This document shows positions 1 through 11,400 of a stretch of 64,000 bases of DNA, piece after piece; position 1 is the stretch's first letter; every line of letters starts with the position of its first letter. A program made the position numbers and the translations under genes. The notes beneath the pieces were generated by a model. It was given only the letters and a program-made list of their open reading frames with translations, was not told the origin of the DNA and did not search any database. Source of the stretch: Phialocephala subalpina (Eukaryota > Ascomycota > Leotiomycetes > Helotiales > Mollisiaceae); assembly GCA_900073065.1 (NCBI GenBank), contig FJOG01000032.1, forward strand, positions 169,160 through 233,159, given 5' to 3'.

Positions 1-1005
1 ACAAGGTCCGGAATTATTCCTACATTAAGCCTCTCAACGGTGCCATCGGACCCAAGCAGACGAAGTGCATATGCGTGGAGACCCTAGATTCTTTGGACTT
101 GGAGAAGGCAGTTTCTGTAACGATTTCCACTCAGACACCCGACGTGCCTAGCGGCAATGTTTTCAGCGTGAAAACTAAGTACTGTATGTCTTGGGCCGAA
201 GGAAACACCACAAGGCTTCAGATGAATTGCGCCATCGAGTGGACAGGCAAGAGTTGGCTGAAAGGTATGTTCCTGATCTCAATTAAGTTGTATTCACTGC
301 TAACATGTTAAAGGTCCGATCGAGAAGGGTGCAAACGACGGTCAAGTTCAATACGCAAAGGATATCGTCGCATCACTCAAAGCTGCCGTATCCTCTCGCC
401 GTGGTACTGTAGTTGCTGTTGGTGGCAAAGGCAAGAAGAAGGGACGAAAAGGACGACAATCCAATAGCCTCGCCAAACAATCTGACGGAACTTCGGAGAC
501 AAAGTCCACCACAGAGGATTGGGGTCTTCTCGAACCTGTTCGCGGCATATTTGGTCCTCTCGTGGACATTGTGAAGCCTCTACTCACAGGCAACATCCTC
601 TATGGTCTACTTGTTGGCTTGCTAGTGGCTAGTTGGTTCGGATTCGGATTCCCAGGCAAAGGTCGTGGACGCAATGACCTTGGTGGCCTCAGCTATTTCG
701 GTACGCCCGAGCGAGTAGCTGCCTACGAGGAGATCTGGAGAAGAGAAGAAAGCGAGCTTTGGGAATGGCTCGAAGACCGCGTTGGAACAGATCGTCTGCG
801 TGACGTGGGTAAGATGCCTATTGAAGCACAAGCCATTAACGAAAAGATCAAAGATGAGAAGATGGATGAGCGGGAGATAGATGCTGCTATCCGGGTCACC
901 GAGGAAAAATTGAGGGTGCTGAAAGCTAGCATAGAGAAGATGAAGAAGAAGGCCGAGAATTCGAAGTCGAAGGTGAAGGAGGTGGTGCAAGAGCCGGAAC
1001 TGTAG
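1..1005 (+). CDS. VASt-domain sterol-transfer protein (Lam/Ltc family), C-terminal part
   Basis: The gene enters from the left edge, so the start is missing. It reads in frame from base 3, with an intron at 265-313 (GTATGT donor, CTAAC branch, AAG acceptor) that joins K-G-P in frame. The first exon carries the core of a VASt/StART-like domain (GAIGPKQTKC, then TPDVPSGNVFSVKT, GNTTRLQMNC and WTGKSWLKGPIEKGANDGQ). A single membrane segment (NILYGLLVGLLVASWFGFGF) follows about 60 codons after a Lys-rich linker, then a charged, probably coiled-coil tail. In this family the domain moves sterols between the ER and partner membranes at contact sites, and the membrane segment anchors it in the ER. 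The GRAM domain expected at the N terminus would lie outside the window. The family call is firm; which yeast LAM is the ortholog is not. Confidence 0.85.
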
Positions 1006-1530
1006 CATTCATGATTGTCATTTCGGGAGGCATAGTGTAAATTAGGAGTTCTCGGCGCGACAGGTGATCAGGATCTTGGGTCGGCATGAGCATAGCGGTA
1101 GCGATACAAATACCATTTGCTTTGATCGTCGATGTGACAGTGTCACTAATCTTCACTCTACATCTTTTCATGCTAAATATCAGGTAGAAATATACATTGT
1201 CAGGAGTCATATCTTGGAAAGCCTTCAATGGTATCCTTCAATACAGTGCTTCCATCACTTGTGTCATGAAGACATCAAGACTCCGCGCTAGCTCCCAAGT
1301 CTGGGCGATCTCATAGCTTAACTCGATGGCTCTGCACAAGATTACATCATTTCGTCAAGTGGCACCCTCAAATTCTCTAAGAGGTGACAAGATTTCCTAA
1401 TTCGATCTATCTTGAAAATACCATTGTCGCACGAGTCAGTGACGTGGTTTCGAACAAGGCGAGTCACTTCTATATGGAGATAGGGTGATCCGAGATAGGT
1501 TCATTCTCATGACGAGCAAATCTCCTGGAT
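1006..1530. other. Intergenic stretch
   Basis: This is the 3' flank of the VASt gene and of the FAD oxidoreductase relic, which converge here. I see no coding signal or repeat. Confidence 0.5.
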
Positions 1531-2100
1531 TTACAGAAACTGCCGAGTGAAGACTCCCTCCGGATCCCATGTCTTCTTCAACGCTCTCAATTTCATGAGC
1601 CGCTCCTCTCCCCTGTACCTGTACTTGAGGTTATCCCCACGACTGTGATTCGGAAACATCGCTTTCTCTCCATCCTTCTGGCCTTTCTGGCAGAAGACGA
1701 CGAAGTCGTCTGCACTCTTGACGGCGGCTTTGTTCGAGCTACTTTGGTTTGCCTTCTTCCTTGAGGCTACTTTATAGTCTCGATGCTGATCAAGACCAAA
1801 TAATCCCATTGACACGTCTGTTGCCTCGAATGGAATGGCGTCGGGCTCTGCTCTGCGGACGTCTAGGCCACATGAGAAACTAATAACTTAATAATTTGGA
1901 TCATGGTAGTTTGACTCGCCAACTACTGTAGCTTCGCCGAAGAAATATCCCAAATCTTAGTTCCAATAAGAGAATGCAAAAAGCAGGACCGCTCTTCCCA
2001 CAAGGTTCATCCCCTGGATTGAGCAGAAGTGCGCATTGAAACTATGTAAGAGGCCGCGCCATTGCTCTGCGTACGCCATTGTGCCTGCTCTACCGAGGAC
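1531..2100 (-). pseudogene. FAD-linked (BBE-type) oxidoreductase relic, C-terminal half
   Basis: Read on the minus strand, one frame runs through about 190 codons ending in a berberine-bridge-enzyme type C terminus (YRYRGEERLMKLRALKKTWD then PEGVFTRQFL and stop). Family members end with a similar 'RL..LK..WDP..VF' motif. Two in-frame TAA codons interrupt it, at 1957-1959 (after FSYWN) and 1888-1890 (after YHDPNY); each could come from CAA by a C-to-T change of the RIP type. The matching N-terminal half lies at about 7040-7980 in the same orientation, so this is one gene split by about 5 kb of other sequence. It is not functional as it stands. The exact left break, near 2100, cannot be fixed by eye. 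Confidence 0.75.
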
Positions 2101-2183
2101 ATTCTAGTCTGCTTCACTGTGGATGTTCCAGTATATTCTCGTACAATATAGGTCTCGAAGAAAGACTATGAGACTCGTAACCA

Positions 2184-4754
2184 CTATCTCTCAGTACATA
2201 TGTCCTTCTCAGCGGCTTTGCACCTCTTTGGACGCGCAACTCTTCTTATGTGTCTTCCAGTCCGCCTTCTGGTGCTCTTCTCCACAATATGCCGCAGCTT
2301 TACACCGCACACACCGCCTGGTATTTTCCGTCTTTCTACATACACTGCAAGGCATACTTTCCGCCCGCGTACTGTGCTCCAATGCTGTTGACCTCGACCT
2401 TCTAACGCATTTTTTTCTTTTGCCATCCGCGGAAATGCTTGCAGACCTTTCTGTCTATCGAATCCCTGACCCTCAGCTGCACCAAGGGTCTCCGATTCCG
2501 GTGATCCTTCACCACTACCGTGGTGATTGGAAGGAGGCAAAGGAGGTGGAAGAAGTGCAGGTGACCGATGACGGCGATGAGTATGCGAAGGCGGAGGATG
2601 TGGAGGGCGCCGAGGAACAAGGTTGCCACTTCCATATTCCCGCGTTCTCTGTCCTATTTGACGCCCTCCGGAAGGACCTTGCCCCCGCGATGGCGCCTCG
2701 GGCATTGGCCACATATGCATGGAAACTTCCATGCCAGGCTCAACGACTTTCTCCCAGAGCCATGGAAGCACAATGTCGTCGGAAACTACCAAGTCATAGT
2801 GTCCATCCATTACATGGGCCCCAATTACATCGACGTGTAGGAAGGCTTGTTTAATGAGTTCCTCTATTCCCTAATAGCAGAAACTTGTCAGTTACCAATC
2901 TTTTAATTGGGCAAGAGAAGATTTCTCTGGTAACTCACAGCCCATGTGCAAGCAATATCGAACGGGAATTGGAAATTCCTGCCCACAGCATCTTTGAACT
3001 TGATCGGCAGCTTCTCTTTCATCTTAGCTTCCCTAGCTGCCCTCTCAGCCTTCTCTGCTTCGGCCTGCTCGTGTTTTTTGCATACTACTGCAAGCTTGTC
3101 CATGGCTGTCAGTGTGTTTGTATGTTCTTGGCCAAATGTCCTCTCATAATCCTTTACTACCAGTTGAAGCTTCTCTGCTGCCTCTTTGTAGTTTTCCGAG
3201 TCTTCCAATACCAGTGCAACGCTCCATAGCCTCGCCGTCTTCTTCGATTCATCTTCTATCTCCGTTTCTGAACTCTTCAGCCCACGACTCTTCAGCCCAC
3301 GACTCTTCATCAATGATGCGTAATCTTTCCCATCATCTTGTGACTTTCCCGGAGACTCCTCCCAGTTCCAAACAAATATGAAATCACGTCGGAAGGTTGT
3401 GATCGATTGTATGAGTTCTGGCCACTTGACAACCGTACTTTTTGTTCGGATATCCTCAGTAGGCGTAGCCGTAATCGCGATGACAGTAAAATAGTCCTTG
3501 CATAGCCTGATGATCGTAGGTTTTGACGCTCCCTGCAGAAGACAGATGAGATCACCCTCTTGGATGGGTGTTACCGATGCGTGAAGGGTCCAGCGAGAGG
3601 CCCAAAATCCTTCCCTCCAATATTCCAAAGCATTCTTTGACTCAACAACCACCTCCTGCCTGTCCTGGAAAGTAATGTCACTTTTGACCGAGGTCACAGC
3701 AGCCAGAATACAGCCTTTACCCTCGATTATGGCAATCTCTCTATCACTCCAGACACTGACGGATACCTGTCCACAAAGGAGAAACTTGATGAGTTTCCGG
3801 AAGAGATCTTCCCATAAAATCTCATAGTCAGGCGATAAGCCGGCCGCGACGGGATCATCGGAGCTCATTCCGAGCAAGGCATACACCTTGTCACGACGAT
3901 CGGTAGCCTGGCGGTTATAGTACATGTCTATCAGATCACCTAGAGGTCGGATGTCTAGGGAGAACCTGGCTGATCGACTTGTCATGCTTCTGGAACGGAA
4001 TATTGCTCCTCTCATGAGGTAGATGACGGAACGGACGAGGCTGTGCGAGTCAGGGTAGGCTTCGTAGGAGAGCTTCAATGTGCTTAAACCCAAGCAGAAC
4101 GTGTATCCGTCGATCTCCGTGGAACCACACATGGTCAGGATATGCCGGGCTGCGGCAACCTCCTGAAGTACCTGATATGTGTTAACAATCTCTCCCCGTT
4201 TTGTTCGAAGACTGATCCCTTACCCAGATACGCTGGAACCACGGACGTTGAAGCAGCGTGAGGACTGCTTGCAGGGCCGTTTCGCTAGTTTCGGACCGCG
4301 TGGACTGCTCTTCTGCAGCAGCTCTAATTTGTTCTAGTGCTTGGTCGCTGTCGAGTGTCGCCTCCCCAAACCAGACAACTACACGGGTTGCCTTGGCGTA
4401 TACTTTCGCCATAGACTGAACTTGACGCTTCCGCTCCTCCAAGTCTTCTTGGTTAATGCATATAGCGTCTACCCAAAGCAATCGTTCGACAAAGCGATCT
4501 CGAAGACGTGACAGCGCCACGTGAAGGTTTGCCGTCACGGTCAAGTCGTACCCCTCTATACGAATAGGCCGCGAATTCTCCGGGGAGCCCCATACGTAAG
4601 ATAGCGCCTCGTACGGATGTGTCCCTTTGGCGGATTCCAAGAGAGGAAAGTCGAGGAGTTGGCATTGGATAAGGGCATCCTCGTCAGGATGCGGCATCAG
4701 CCGAAGTAGGCGAATACTGCCCTCCGGCAATGAATTATAGTAGTATGGAAACAT
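2184..4754 (-). CDS. HET-domain protein with TPR-like segment and C-terminal ubiquitin-like domain
   Basis: Three exons on the minus strand: 4224-4754, 2939-4171 and 2184-2870 (introns 4172-4223 and 2871-2938), in frame for 816 residues. The N terminus has a clear HET domain at about residues 48-195: YEALSYVWGS, LWVDAICINQ, the K/R-rich AKVYAKATRVVVWFG and RIWVLQEVA, the last spanning the first splice. Residues about 470-525 resemble a kinesin-light-chain type TPR unit (NYKEAAEKLQLVVKDYERTFG then HTNTLTAMDKLAVV). The second splice joins IKFKDAVGRNFQFPFDIACTWA to GIEELIKQAF and MDGHYDL..ILPWLWE..MHMWPMPE, a fungal ubiquitin-like domain (ULD) often found on its own. HET proteins trigger incompatibility-type cell death; how this one is activated is unknown. 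The last 150 residues are Pro- and Arg-rich, unrecognised, and may hide an unmodelled intron. Both flanks are decayed genes. Confidence 0.82.
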
Positions 4755-5380
4755 GGATCAAAACTCCCATTCCAGTTCTTAGTTTCTGCTTGCTTCCATA
4801 TGCGGAAAGCGAGACGGATAAGGAATTCCTTTAAACACGAAGGAGGATACTCGCTTTTCTGAATAAAGCAAGAATGGAAAAAGGCGGATGAAGGAGATGT
4901 CTATGTGACAACCTTTGAATCACTGTACATAAGGCATCAAAGATCCCTGCATATCGGGCATCGGAAAGGTCCTTGTCACTGGAAAATGGCGGTTAAGCAA
5001 GGCGACCAACAAGAATGACAGACAGCCTATGAAATTTTTGTGGAAGTGCTGTATGTAAGCTGAACCTGAAACCATTCGTGTGATTCTGCCTTCGTTTATG
5101 CACTGGCTTCCGGATTTCGGCTCAAGAGACGGCACGGCTCGGCTCTCGGGGCCGCGACTCGTTAATAACTTGAACATCAAAAAATCAGCTATGAAATGTT
5201 CCCACGCCTACAGAGGCACCCGTGCCGTAGGCAAGTCAGGGTGCCTGTGTAGGCGCTCCTGTACCTGGCTGGAGCGAAGCGAACTTATGCCTGGGTTACC
5301 CGGCCCCAAAAATATCTCGACTCGCTTGTTTTCTTATCGTCGCGAGACCTTTTGCTAAACTAGAAGAGGATATTCCGGAG
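4755..5380. other. Non-coding stretch with an inverted-repeat hairpin
   Basis: This is upstream of the HET gene start and should contain its promoter. No gene is visible. A 16-bp inverted repeat at 5206-5221 and 5239-5254 matches at 15 of 16 positions around a 17-base loop. It sits just before the kinase relic and may belong to an old mobile element. Confidence 0.4.
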
Positions 5381-5700
5381 CTTATAATCGACAATATTCT
5401 GCGGCCTACGACTAATCTCTATAACCAGGTCGCGGCTATGATTTTTCTCGCCACGGTCTACCGACAATAGGCATAATGAAAGTTCAGCAGGTCGAGAAGC
5501 GTGCCGACAAGGCAAGCTAGCACGTTCAGCAGAACAGATCGCGACCGCCTTCAACTACTGCCATAGAAACAGTATTGCTCATCGAGGCCTGGCTAATAGT
5601 GGCTATTAGCTCGAGCTCCACAGGGCTATTCGGCGACCTTTTCTGGTGGTTTATAGCGCCGGAGTCACTGCAGACCAAGGCATACACAGCTCGAGGATAC
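5381..5700 (+). pseudogene. Degenerate KIN1-like Ser/Thr protein kinase fragment
   Basis: Three frames of the plus strand carry consecutive kinase pieces. At about 5522-5600 the text EQIATAFNYCHRNSIAHRGL resembles the catalytic loop 'alnYCHrNsvvHRDLK' of KIN1-type kinases, with the catalytic Asp replaced by Gly. Next, in another frame, comes APQGYSATFSGGL, resembling the activation segment 'SPQ..LaTFCGsLYF'. After another shift, IAPESLQTKAYTARGY resembles 'APELLqaKaYtGPEvDvWS'. Frameshifts and stops between the pieces rule out a working kinase. The order and spacing of the motifs support the call; each piece alone would not. Bases 5381-5470 may be upstream remains but are not recognisable. 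Confidence 0.5.
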
Positions 5701-7039
5701 TGAGGACATATTGGCATGCGCACGCAAAGGTGTCATGCATGCTTTCTATGAGATGCTACGAGGTCTGGGCATCATTCTGCGGGTAAAGAATCGTATTAAT
5801 CTGTCTGTAGATCTAGCTAGGGAGGAGAATGAGGATATAAGAATCTGTGAGATTACCCCTGAGCTATACTACATATGGAAAGAGTGTTTGACCCCACTAC
5901 ACGTGATCAGCAACTGACACTTTCTGATGTGGAGGAGGAGAGGAGGGGAGGAATACCGAAGAGATATGGCCGTGGCATTCACAGCACTAGGAGGACTAAG
6001 ACTCGTCAGGTACCTGGGTCTGAATTTGATGAATTTGCTACTGGGAGAGGGCGTAGTTGCTATCAACTTTCTCTTCCATTATTAGTAGAATGCCATCTTA
6101 TGCGGATTGATATTAGCTGACGTGAATTTGGTGGGCGGGTAAGGAGAGGTTGCCTGATAATGTGGATCTGCCTATACATAAACGACGGGCTCTCTTAGTA
6201 GGCGCGGAAGTCTGCGAATATGGATGGAGAACGCGTTACACTTGCACGGTTGGGTGGCCACCCAACAGCTGTGAAGGGGCCTGGCGTAAGTGCGCACACA
6301 TGAGTGAAGATGTTAGGGAGGGTCGGATTCGGACGGCAACGGCAGGCTTGCAGACATTACGGAGTTGAAGGCGCCTATCGATGCAAGAAGTGGTAACAAG
6401 AAGCGGTTAGGACCTCAGGGAAATGACTACACGTTAGCGGAATCTTAGCCGATACCATAGCCATGAGACGGCGATAGCAAGGGAGGGAGTTTGGCGATCG
6501 TGAGAAAAGAAGGGGGGGGGAAGAGGTGTGGGAGCGGTTTCTCTCCAAGTAGTTCTATTAGGACTACGCATAGTGGCAATCTTCTTTATTATATTGGCTA
6601 GTCGAGGCCGGGCGCTTTTTTTGGCACGACATCGAAGCTGATCCGAGAGTTGGTGTACCTATTAGGGAAAAGGCTGGACGATCGAAAGGTTCACTATCTC
6701 TTTCCCAGATACATATTTAATAACCTCGTCTAGTCTTTTATTCACGTTTAAGACGAGACATTTAGGAGACTCAGAAACGATCGTTAGTAGGATCCTAAGG
6801 CTATAGGGTGTCAAAACTACCTTGTTTTAAGCTTAGTAGCGAAAGACCGAATAGACTAGCCGTTGCTATGCATTTCGGCCGCTTAGAGGATCGAAATGCT
6901 CCTCGCATAGGTCTCGCGGCTATTAGCCCTCGTATATCTAACGCCATCTATAGTGAAGAAATACACCCATGTTATCCGACAACGATAAGGGTGTCTAGCA
7001 ACCTCAGCTGATTCGATCGGTATGATCGTAGACCAGAAC
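5701..7039. other. Unassigned decayed DNA
   Basis: Short open stretches exist (for example 5711-5917 on plus, which has ICEITPELYYIWKECLTPLH), but none matches a family I know and none extends with splice signals. The stretch is of ordinary base composition, not AT-rich. It fills the rest of the sequence separating the two halves of the FAD oxidoreductase relic. Confidence 0.35.
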
Positions 7040-7980
7040 CAACACTTCTGCCTTCTAATCATAACAGGAAAGAGTAGAAGCGGCGCCATCATTTTCTCTG
7101 TTTCAGCTTCAGGTCTGAAATGTGTTATGGAGACCATGAGCATTGGCTGTGGACGTCAATGTCAATATTTTCATCCGGATTGAGGGACAGCATACCTTGG
7201 TTTGCCCAGGCGGCGTCATCACTGCACACATCCCCGGGCTTCTCGCGTCACATCCATTAACGACTTCATCAAGGACCTCAGCAACCTTCTCAATCTGCCC
7301 GGGCAGGAAGATCAATGTCCAGCTCGTAATTGGATGTTCCAACCTATAAATTTTCATGGTGACCTCGGTCACGATCCCAAAGAACTGCCCGGCACCCTTC
7401 AACCCCCAAAACAAATCCGGATTCTCGGTCTCGGAACAAATCACCAAACCTTGAGTTGCGGTCACAATCCTCGCACTGACTAGATTGTCAACAGCCATCC
7501 CATACATGCCAGCAAGTTACGTCGAGCCACCGCCGAGCATGAACCCTATATAGCTTACGGCTCCGCCAGAGGGCGTTTGAATGACGAAACCTTCCTTTGC
7601 GACTGCTACGTTGAGAGGCTTGGTTAGGACGCCTGCTTGCAACGTCACTGTCTCATTTGAGGTAGAAACTTCGATCTTTGTCAGGAGAGAAAGATCTAGG
7701 ATCCAGCCTTCAGCACCGATGGAGGACCAGGTGTGTTGCCGCCGGCTTTGGGGACGAATGGGATACGGTTTTGGGTTGCTGTTTTGACGATCTTGACGAT
7801 GTCTTCTTCAGTTGCAGGTTTGAAGATCGCAGCTGGTGTTTTGGGATCTTCGTCGCTCCATCTGCTCATTGATGTTTTGAAGCCGGAGTTTTGGGGGTCG
7901 ATCAACAGTTCTGCATTTTTCGACAACGAACTTCTCAATTCGGTTGAGATTGGGACGACTGTGTTTGTAGATGAAGTCAT
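7040..7980 (-). pseudogene. FAD-linked (BBE-type) oxidoreductase relic, N-terminal half
   Basis: Starting at 7980, the minus strand encodes MTSSTNTVVPISTELRSSLS and the FAD-binding region: TPAAIFKPATEEDIVKIVKT then NRIPFVPKAGGNTP. A one-base loss near 7726 breaks the frame inside the GG(N/H)SPWS motif; shifting frame restores SSIGAEGWILDLSLLTKIEV, GFVIQTPSGGAVSYIGFMLG and, after a TAA at 7517-7519, LAGMYGMAVDNLVSARIVTA and ENPDLFWGLKGAGQFFGIVT. This order is standard for the FAD-binding domain of the BBE/p-cresol methylhydroxylase-like family. Another shift near 7130 yields FRPEAETEKMMAPLL before homology fades at about 7040. The C-terminal half is at 1531-2100. No signal peptide is evident. 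Confidence 0.78.
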
Positions 7981-8429
7981 TTCGTGTTCTTTTGGTCCTT
8001 TGGTATTTTGGATTTTGTAATTTAAAGTTCTTTTGAAGTGAAGTCAGGATCCAAAGCATTATATTGGCAGCTAGTGCTGACAGCCGCAAGAATACTTCGG
8101 CACCCGAGAAACGCGAGATGCTGAAGTTAGCGCTGATGAGGCCGACAGAAGTGTTGTCAGCCGATTGGAGTGTAGGAGTTCCTGAGTTGTACGTTGGGTT
8201 GCTGCGTCATGTTGTGGGTGAGCTGAAGGGTTGGGGTCTAGTTTGTTTGATTGGAGGGGCGGCCGACCCTAGAGTGTAGCATCTCGAGATACTGACATAA
8301 TCAGAGACATTGATTTCTTTTTAGCTATCTTAGAAACTTCAATCTGATCGTGCCCCCTTTTCCTTTCGTCGTGGTCGTTTAAAGTGAAGCATAGACAACG
8401 GGCCATGACTACAGTGTAGGAGGACAGGA
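7981..8429. other. Intergenic stretch
   Basis: This lies upstream of the FAD relic and downstream of the chitin-binding gene relic. I see no gene or repeat. Confidence 0.4.
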
Positions 8430-11400
8430 TTACAGTCCGCCTGTCATATCGTACCCATACGCAAGTATCACATCATTGTTCTGGACATTGAAACAATCTA
8501 TGCCACAAGTGAAGATGTTAGCTACACACTCCCAATGTGCTTCCGTCGGACTGTCTAGCAATAGATGCAAATCAATGTTGATATAATTGTTACTGAGGGC
8601 ACAGATCATGCACTTGTTCAAACTACTGCAAGCATCGTTCTCTATATCGGCTATGCTCCCACCGGTGTACTCGTTCGTGAGTGCTGGGTAATTGGGTGCT
8701 CCGCTACTAGGATTATTAAGGACCTAGGTAAGACATGAGCCGAAGAATAGCTGTGTCTAAACGTCGTAAAATGGTTCTCTTAGATAGTAGTCTGTCCCAC
8801 AATCCTACAGAGGGAGTGGATTGGGGTATGTACATGTACGTATCGAGAAAGCGCTTGAAGTGGTGCTGCTCGTAGAGCAAGTGACAGTGTTGCAGAAGAA
8901 AGTAAACTGCAGGCACCAAATTCGGGCTGGCATCCGATTTTACAGTATCCTGTATCAGCACCGCAGAATCCATACTTACTGCAGCATTCCCCCGAGGATC
9001 CAGCCAAGGCATGTTGCTCCGTCGCTACAGGTTCCGTCGCTGGTGGGAACCAAGCTCGAGGTAGCAGGTATCGTGGATGTTTGCGTCGATGAGGATACCA
9101 TGATCTTTACATCTGAGATTGAGGAAGGATTGGTATGATCGAGAGATATAGCACTGATTGAAGCGCTCACAAACAACGATGAGGGTAAAGAGGTCATGCC
9201 GCATATGCCAAACTCGGGCTGACAGCCTGTCCCACAACAATCCGCAGTTTCGCCGCAAGAATTGTCCCTGAAGGTCGAAGTACTAGTCACTGCCATTCTG
9301 AATATGGAAAGAAGGGAGGTAGTAGAAAAGTGGTTGTATGGTGGAGGAGTCGAGTGATTTCCCAAACAGTACATAATCGGAGAATAGAGAGGTTTACTTA
9401 CTAGCCACAGCATTTATCAAAGGGGCCAACCCAAGCATGTGACCCCACTCCCACAATAGCCATTGGTTATAGCAACAAATGTAGTTGAAGGCGTTGGTAA
9501 ACTGAGAGCATGTGTCGAAGAGAGGACTCGTACCAAGGTTTTTTTTAAGGTTGCAGATGTAGTAAGGATAGCATCTTTCACAGAACTTGCGATGAAGGTT
9601 GCTGATATCGATGCTGGATGCCCCGGAGAAAGGAGTGACGAGGACGACAGCCCACATAGTCCGAACGCGGATTGGCAGCCCACTCCACAGTAGTCTGCAT
9701 CGCTTCCACAAGAAGAGTATTGAGAGCAGCATTGACCTAAAGCCCAGTCTAGGCACGTGACCCCACTCCCACACCACCCATTCTGAGTGGGTACCAGGCC
9801 TGCTGGAGAAGCTGAAGGAGAAAACGCTTGCGTTGATGAGAGCGCGACTATTGGGGCAGTGGCTGAAGACGATGAAAGCAGTATTAATGGAAAACAGACG
9901 AAACTAACCATCTGGTCATCAAATCCGTAAACGTAGCATCCCTTGGATCGCCCTTATCAATCTGCCAACTGGTGCCCGTACAGCCTGAAGCGGAAAACAA
10001 AGTGCGGCTCTCTGCATCAGCAAAGGCGATCGACGAAGCTACATCTTGGAAGCCGATACGCGCATTCTGGCAGACACAAAATGAACCACAGGCGTCAAAA
10101 GTAAAGCCGCCGCAGTCAGTATCTGAGTAGAAAGTTGCGGGTGGGGTACAGACGGAGGACGATTGAGTTGACGATGGCATGTCTATTGATGCAACAGTAG
10201 AAGCCGCAGAAGGTGGTGCTGGTAGAATGCAAATAAAGCTGACCATCTGGTCATTGAAGTTTGAGAAGAAGTACTCGTACCCATCTCCAGGGACATATGT
10301 AACGTTGCTCTCGGCACAATCACACCATGATACAAGGTGCATCAACGAATGCCATTGAGGATGCTTGATTCTGGAAGTAGGAGGGTGCCTCCTGACAGAC
10401 CCCAAAGTCGCCACAGGCACTGTACAGTACTAGACAATAAGTCTGTGCGGTTAAAGCTTTAACCAGAAAATATCAAAGAAATCTATTCGACTTATTATTA
10501 CATAAAACAACCATTCTAATAACTATCCCCCTGATTTTTGAAGTAAATTAATAAGAAATAACAATTGCATTTTCCCCTTAAGACAAAATCCACTTTAGTT
10601 ACCCTAGTACTTCGTATATTAGCCCTTTGCCTTAATGTAAACCTTAATCCTATTAAGTATACTTTCCACTAAAAACTCAAAAAAAAGTCAAGAATAATAA
10701 ACCAAATAGCCTTTAAAGCTTCTTTTAAAGCCTTTTTATCCTTTTCTGATTCCCCTTTAATATTTATAACTTCAAGGAACATCTTTTGGACTTATTTTTT
10801 GAGTTCTTATTAAGCGTGTTTAATAGGGTTAAAATCCGGGGAGTAAATAAGCTAATTAGTCGTATTTATACCGTTTTCCTCGAATTATTCTTTGAATTTT
10901 TTAGTAGTATAAACAAGGGCGTTATTTTGCATAAAAATAAACTCATCGTAATAATACTCGAAGAATCGGTATTCTAATACTTGGATATATAAATCGGTAG
11001 TATACCCATACTTCTTAGACTCAAAATCACGCTCCAAAATAAATAAAGAATACCTCTTTTTATTGCCTTAAAAGGCTACTTAAATTATTACTCTCATTTA
11101 CTTTTTATTCTTATATATTATAATTATTTACGGTTTCTATTTATTGGTTAGAATCCCTTATACTTATTTTTGCTTTATATTATTACCCCGCTTTATAAAA
11201 TACTTATTACTCCACATGTATTAACGCTATTTATTGACGGTTTAATACTCTTTAATTTGGCACTAAAAAAGTTTATTAATAGTTATAACTACTATTAATT
11301 CAAGCCTCTTTTTAATATATTAATACTTAAGCTTATAACGACGTATTAAGTTCTTAATGTAAATATTACTTATTATAAGGCCTATATTTTCTCGGCGGTA

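Noticed and set aside
2123..2854. 243-codon plus-strand frame opposite the HET gene end
   Set aside because: It overlaps the ULD exon, whose protein text is recognisable; the plus-strand text is not.
5200..7040. Helitron or LINE carrying the HET gene block
   Set aside because: I found no replicase, helicase, reverse transcriptase, or clean target-site duplication; the hairpin alone is not enough.
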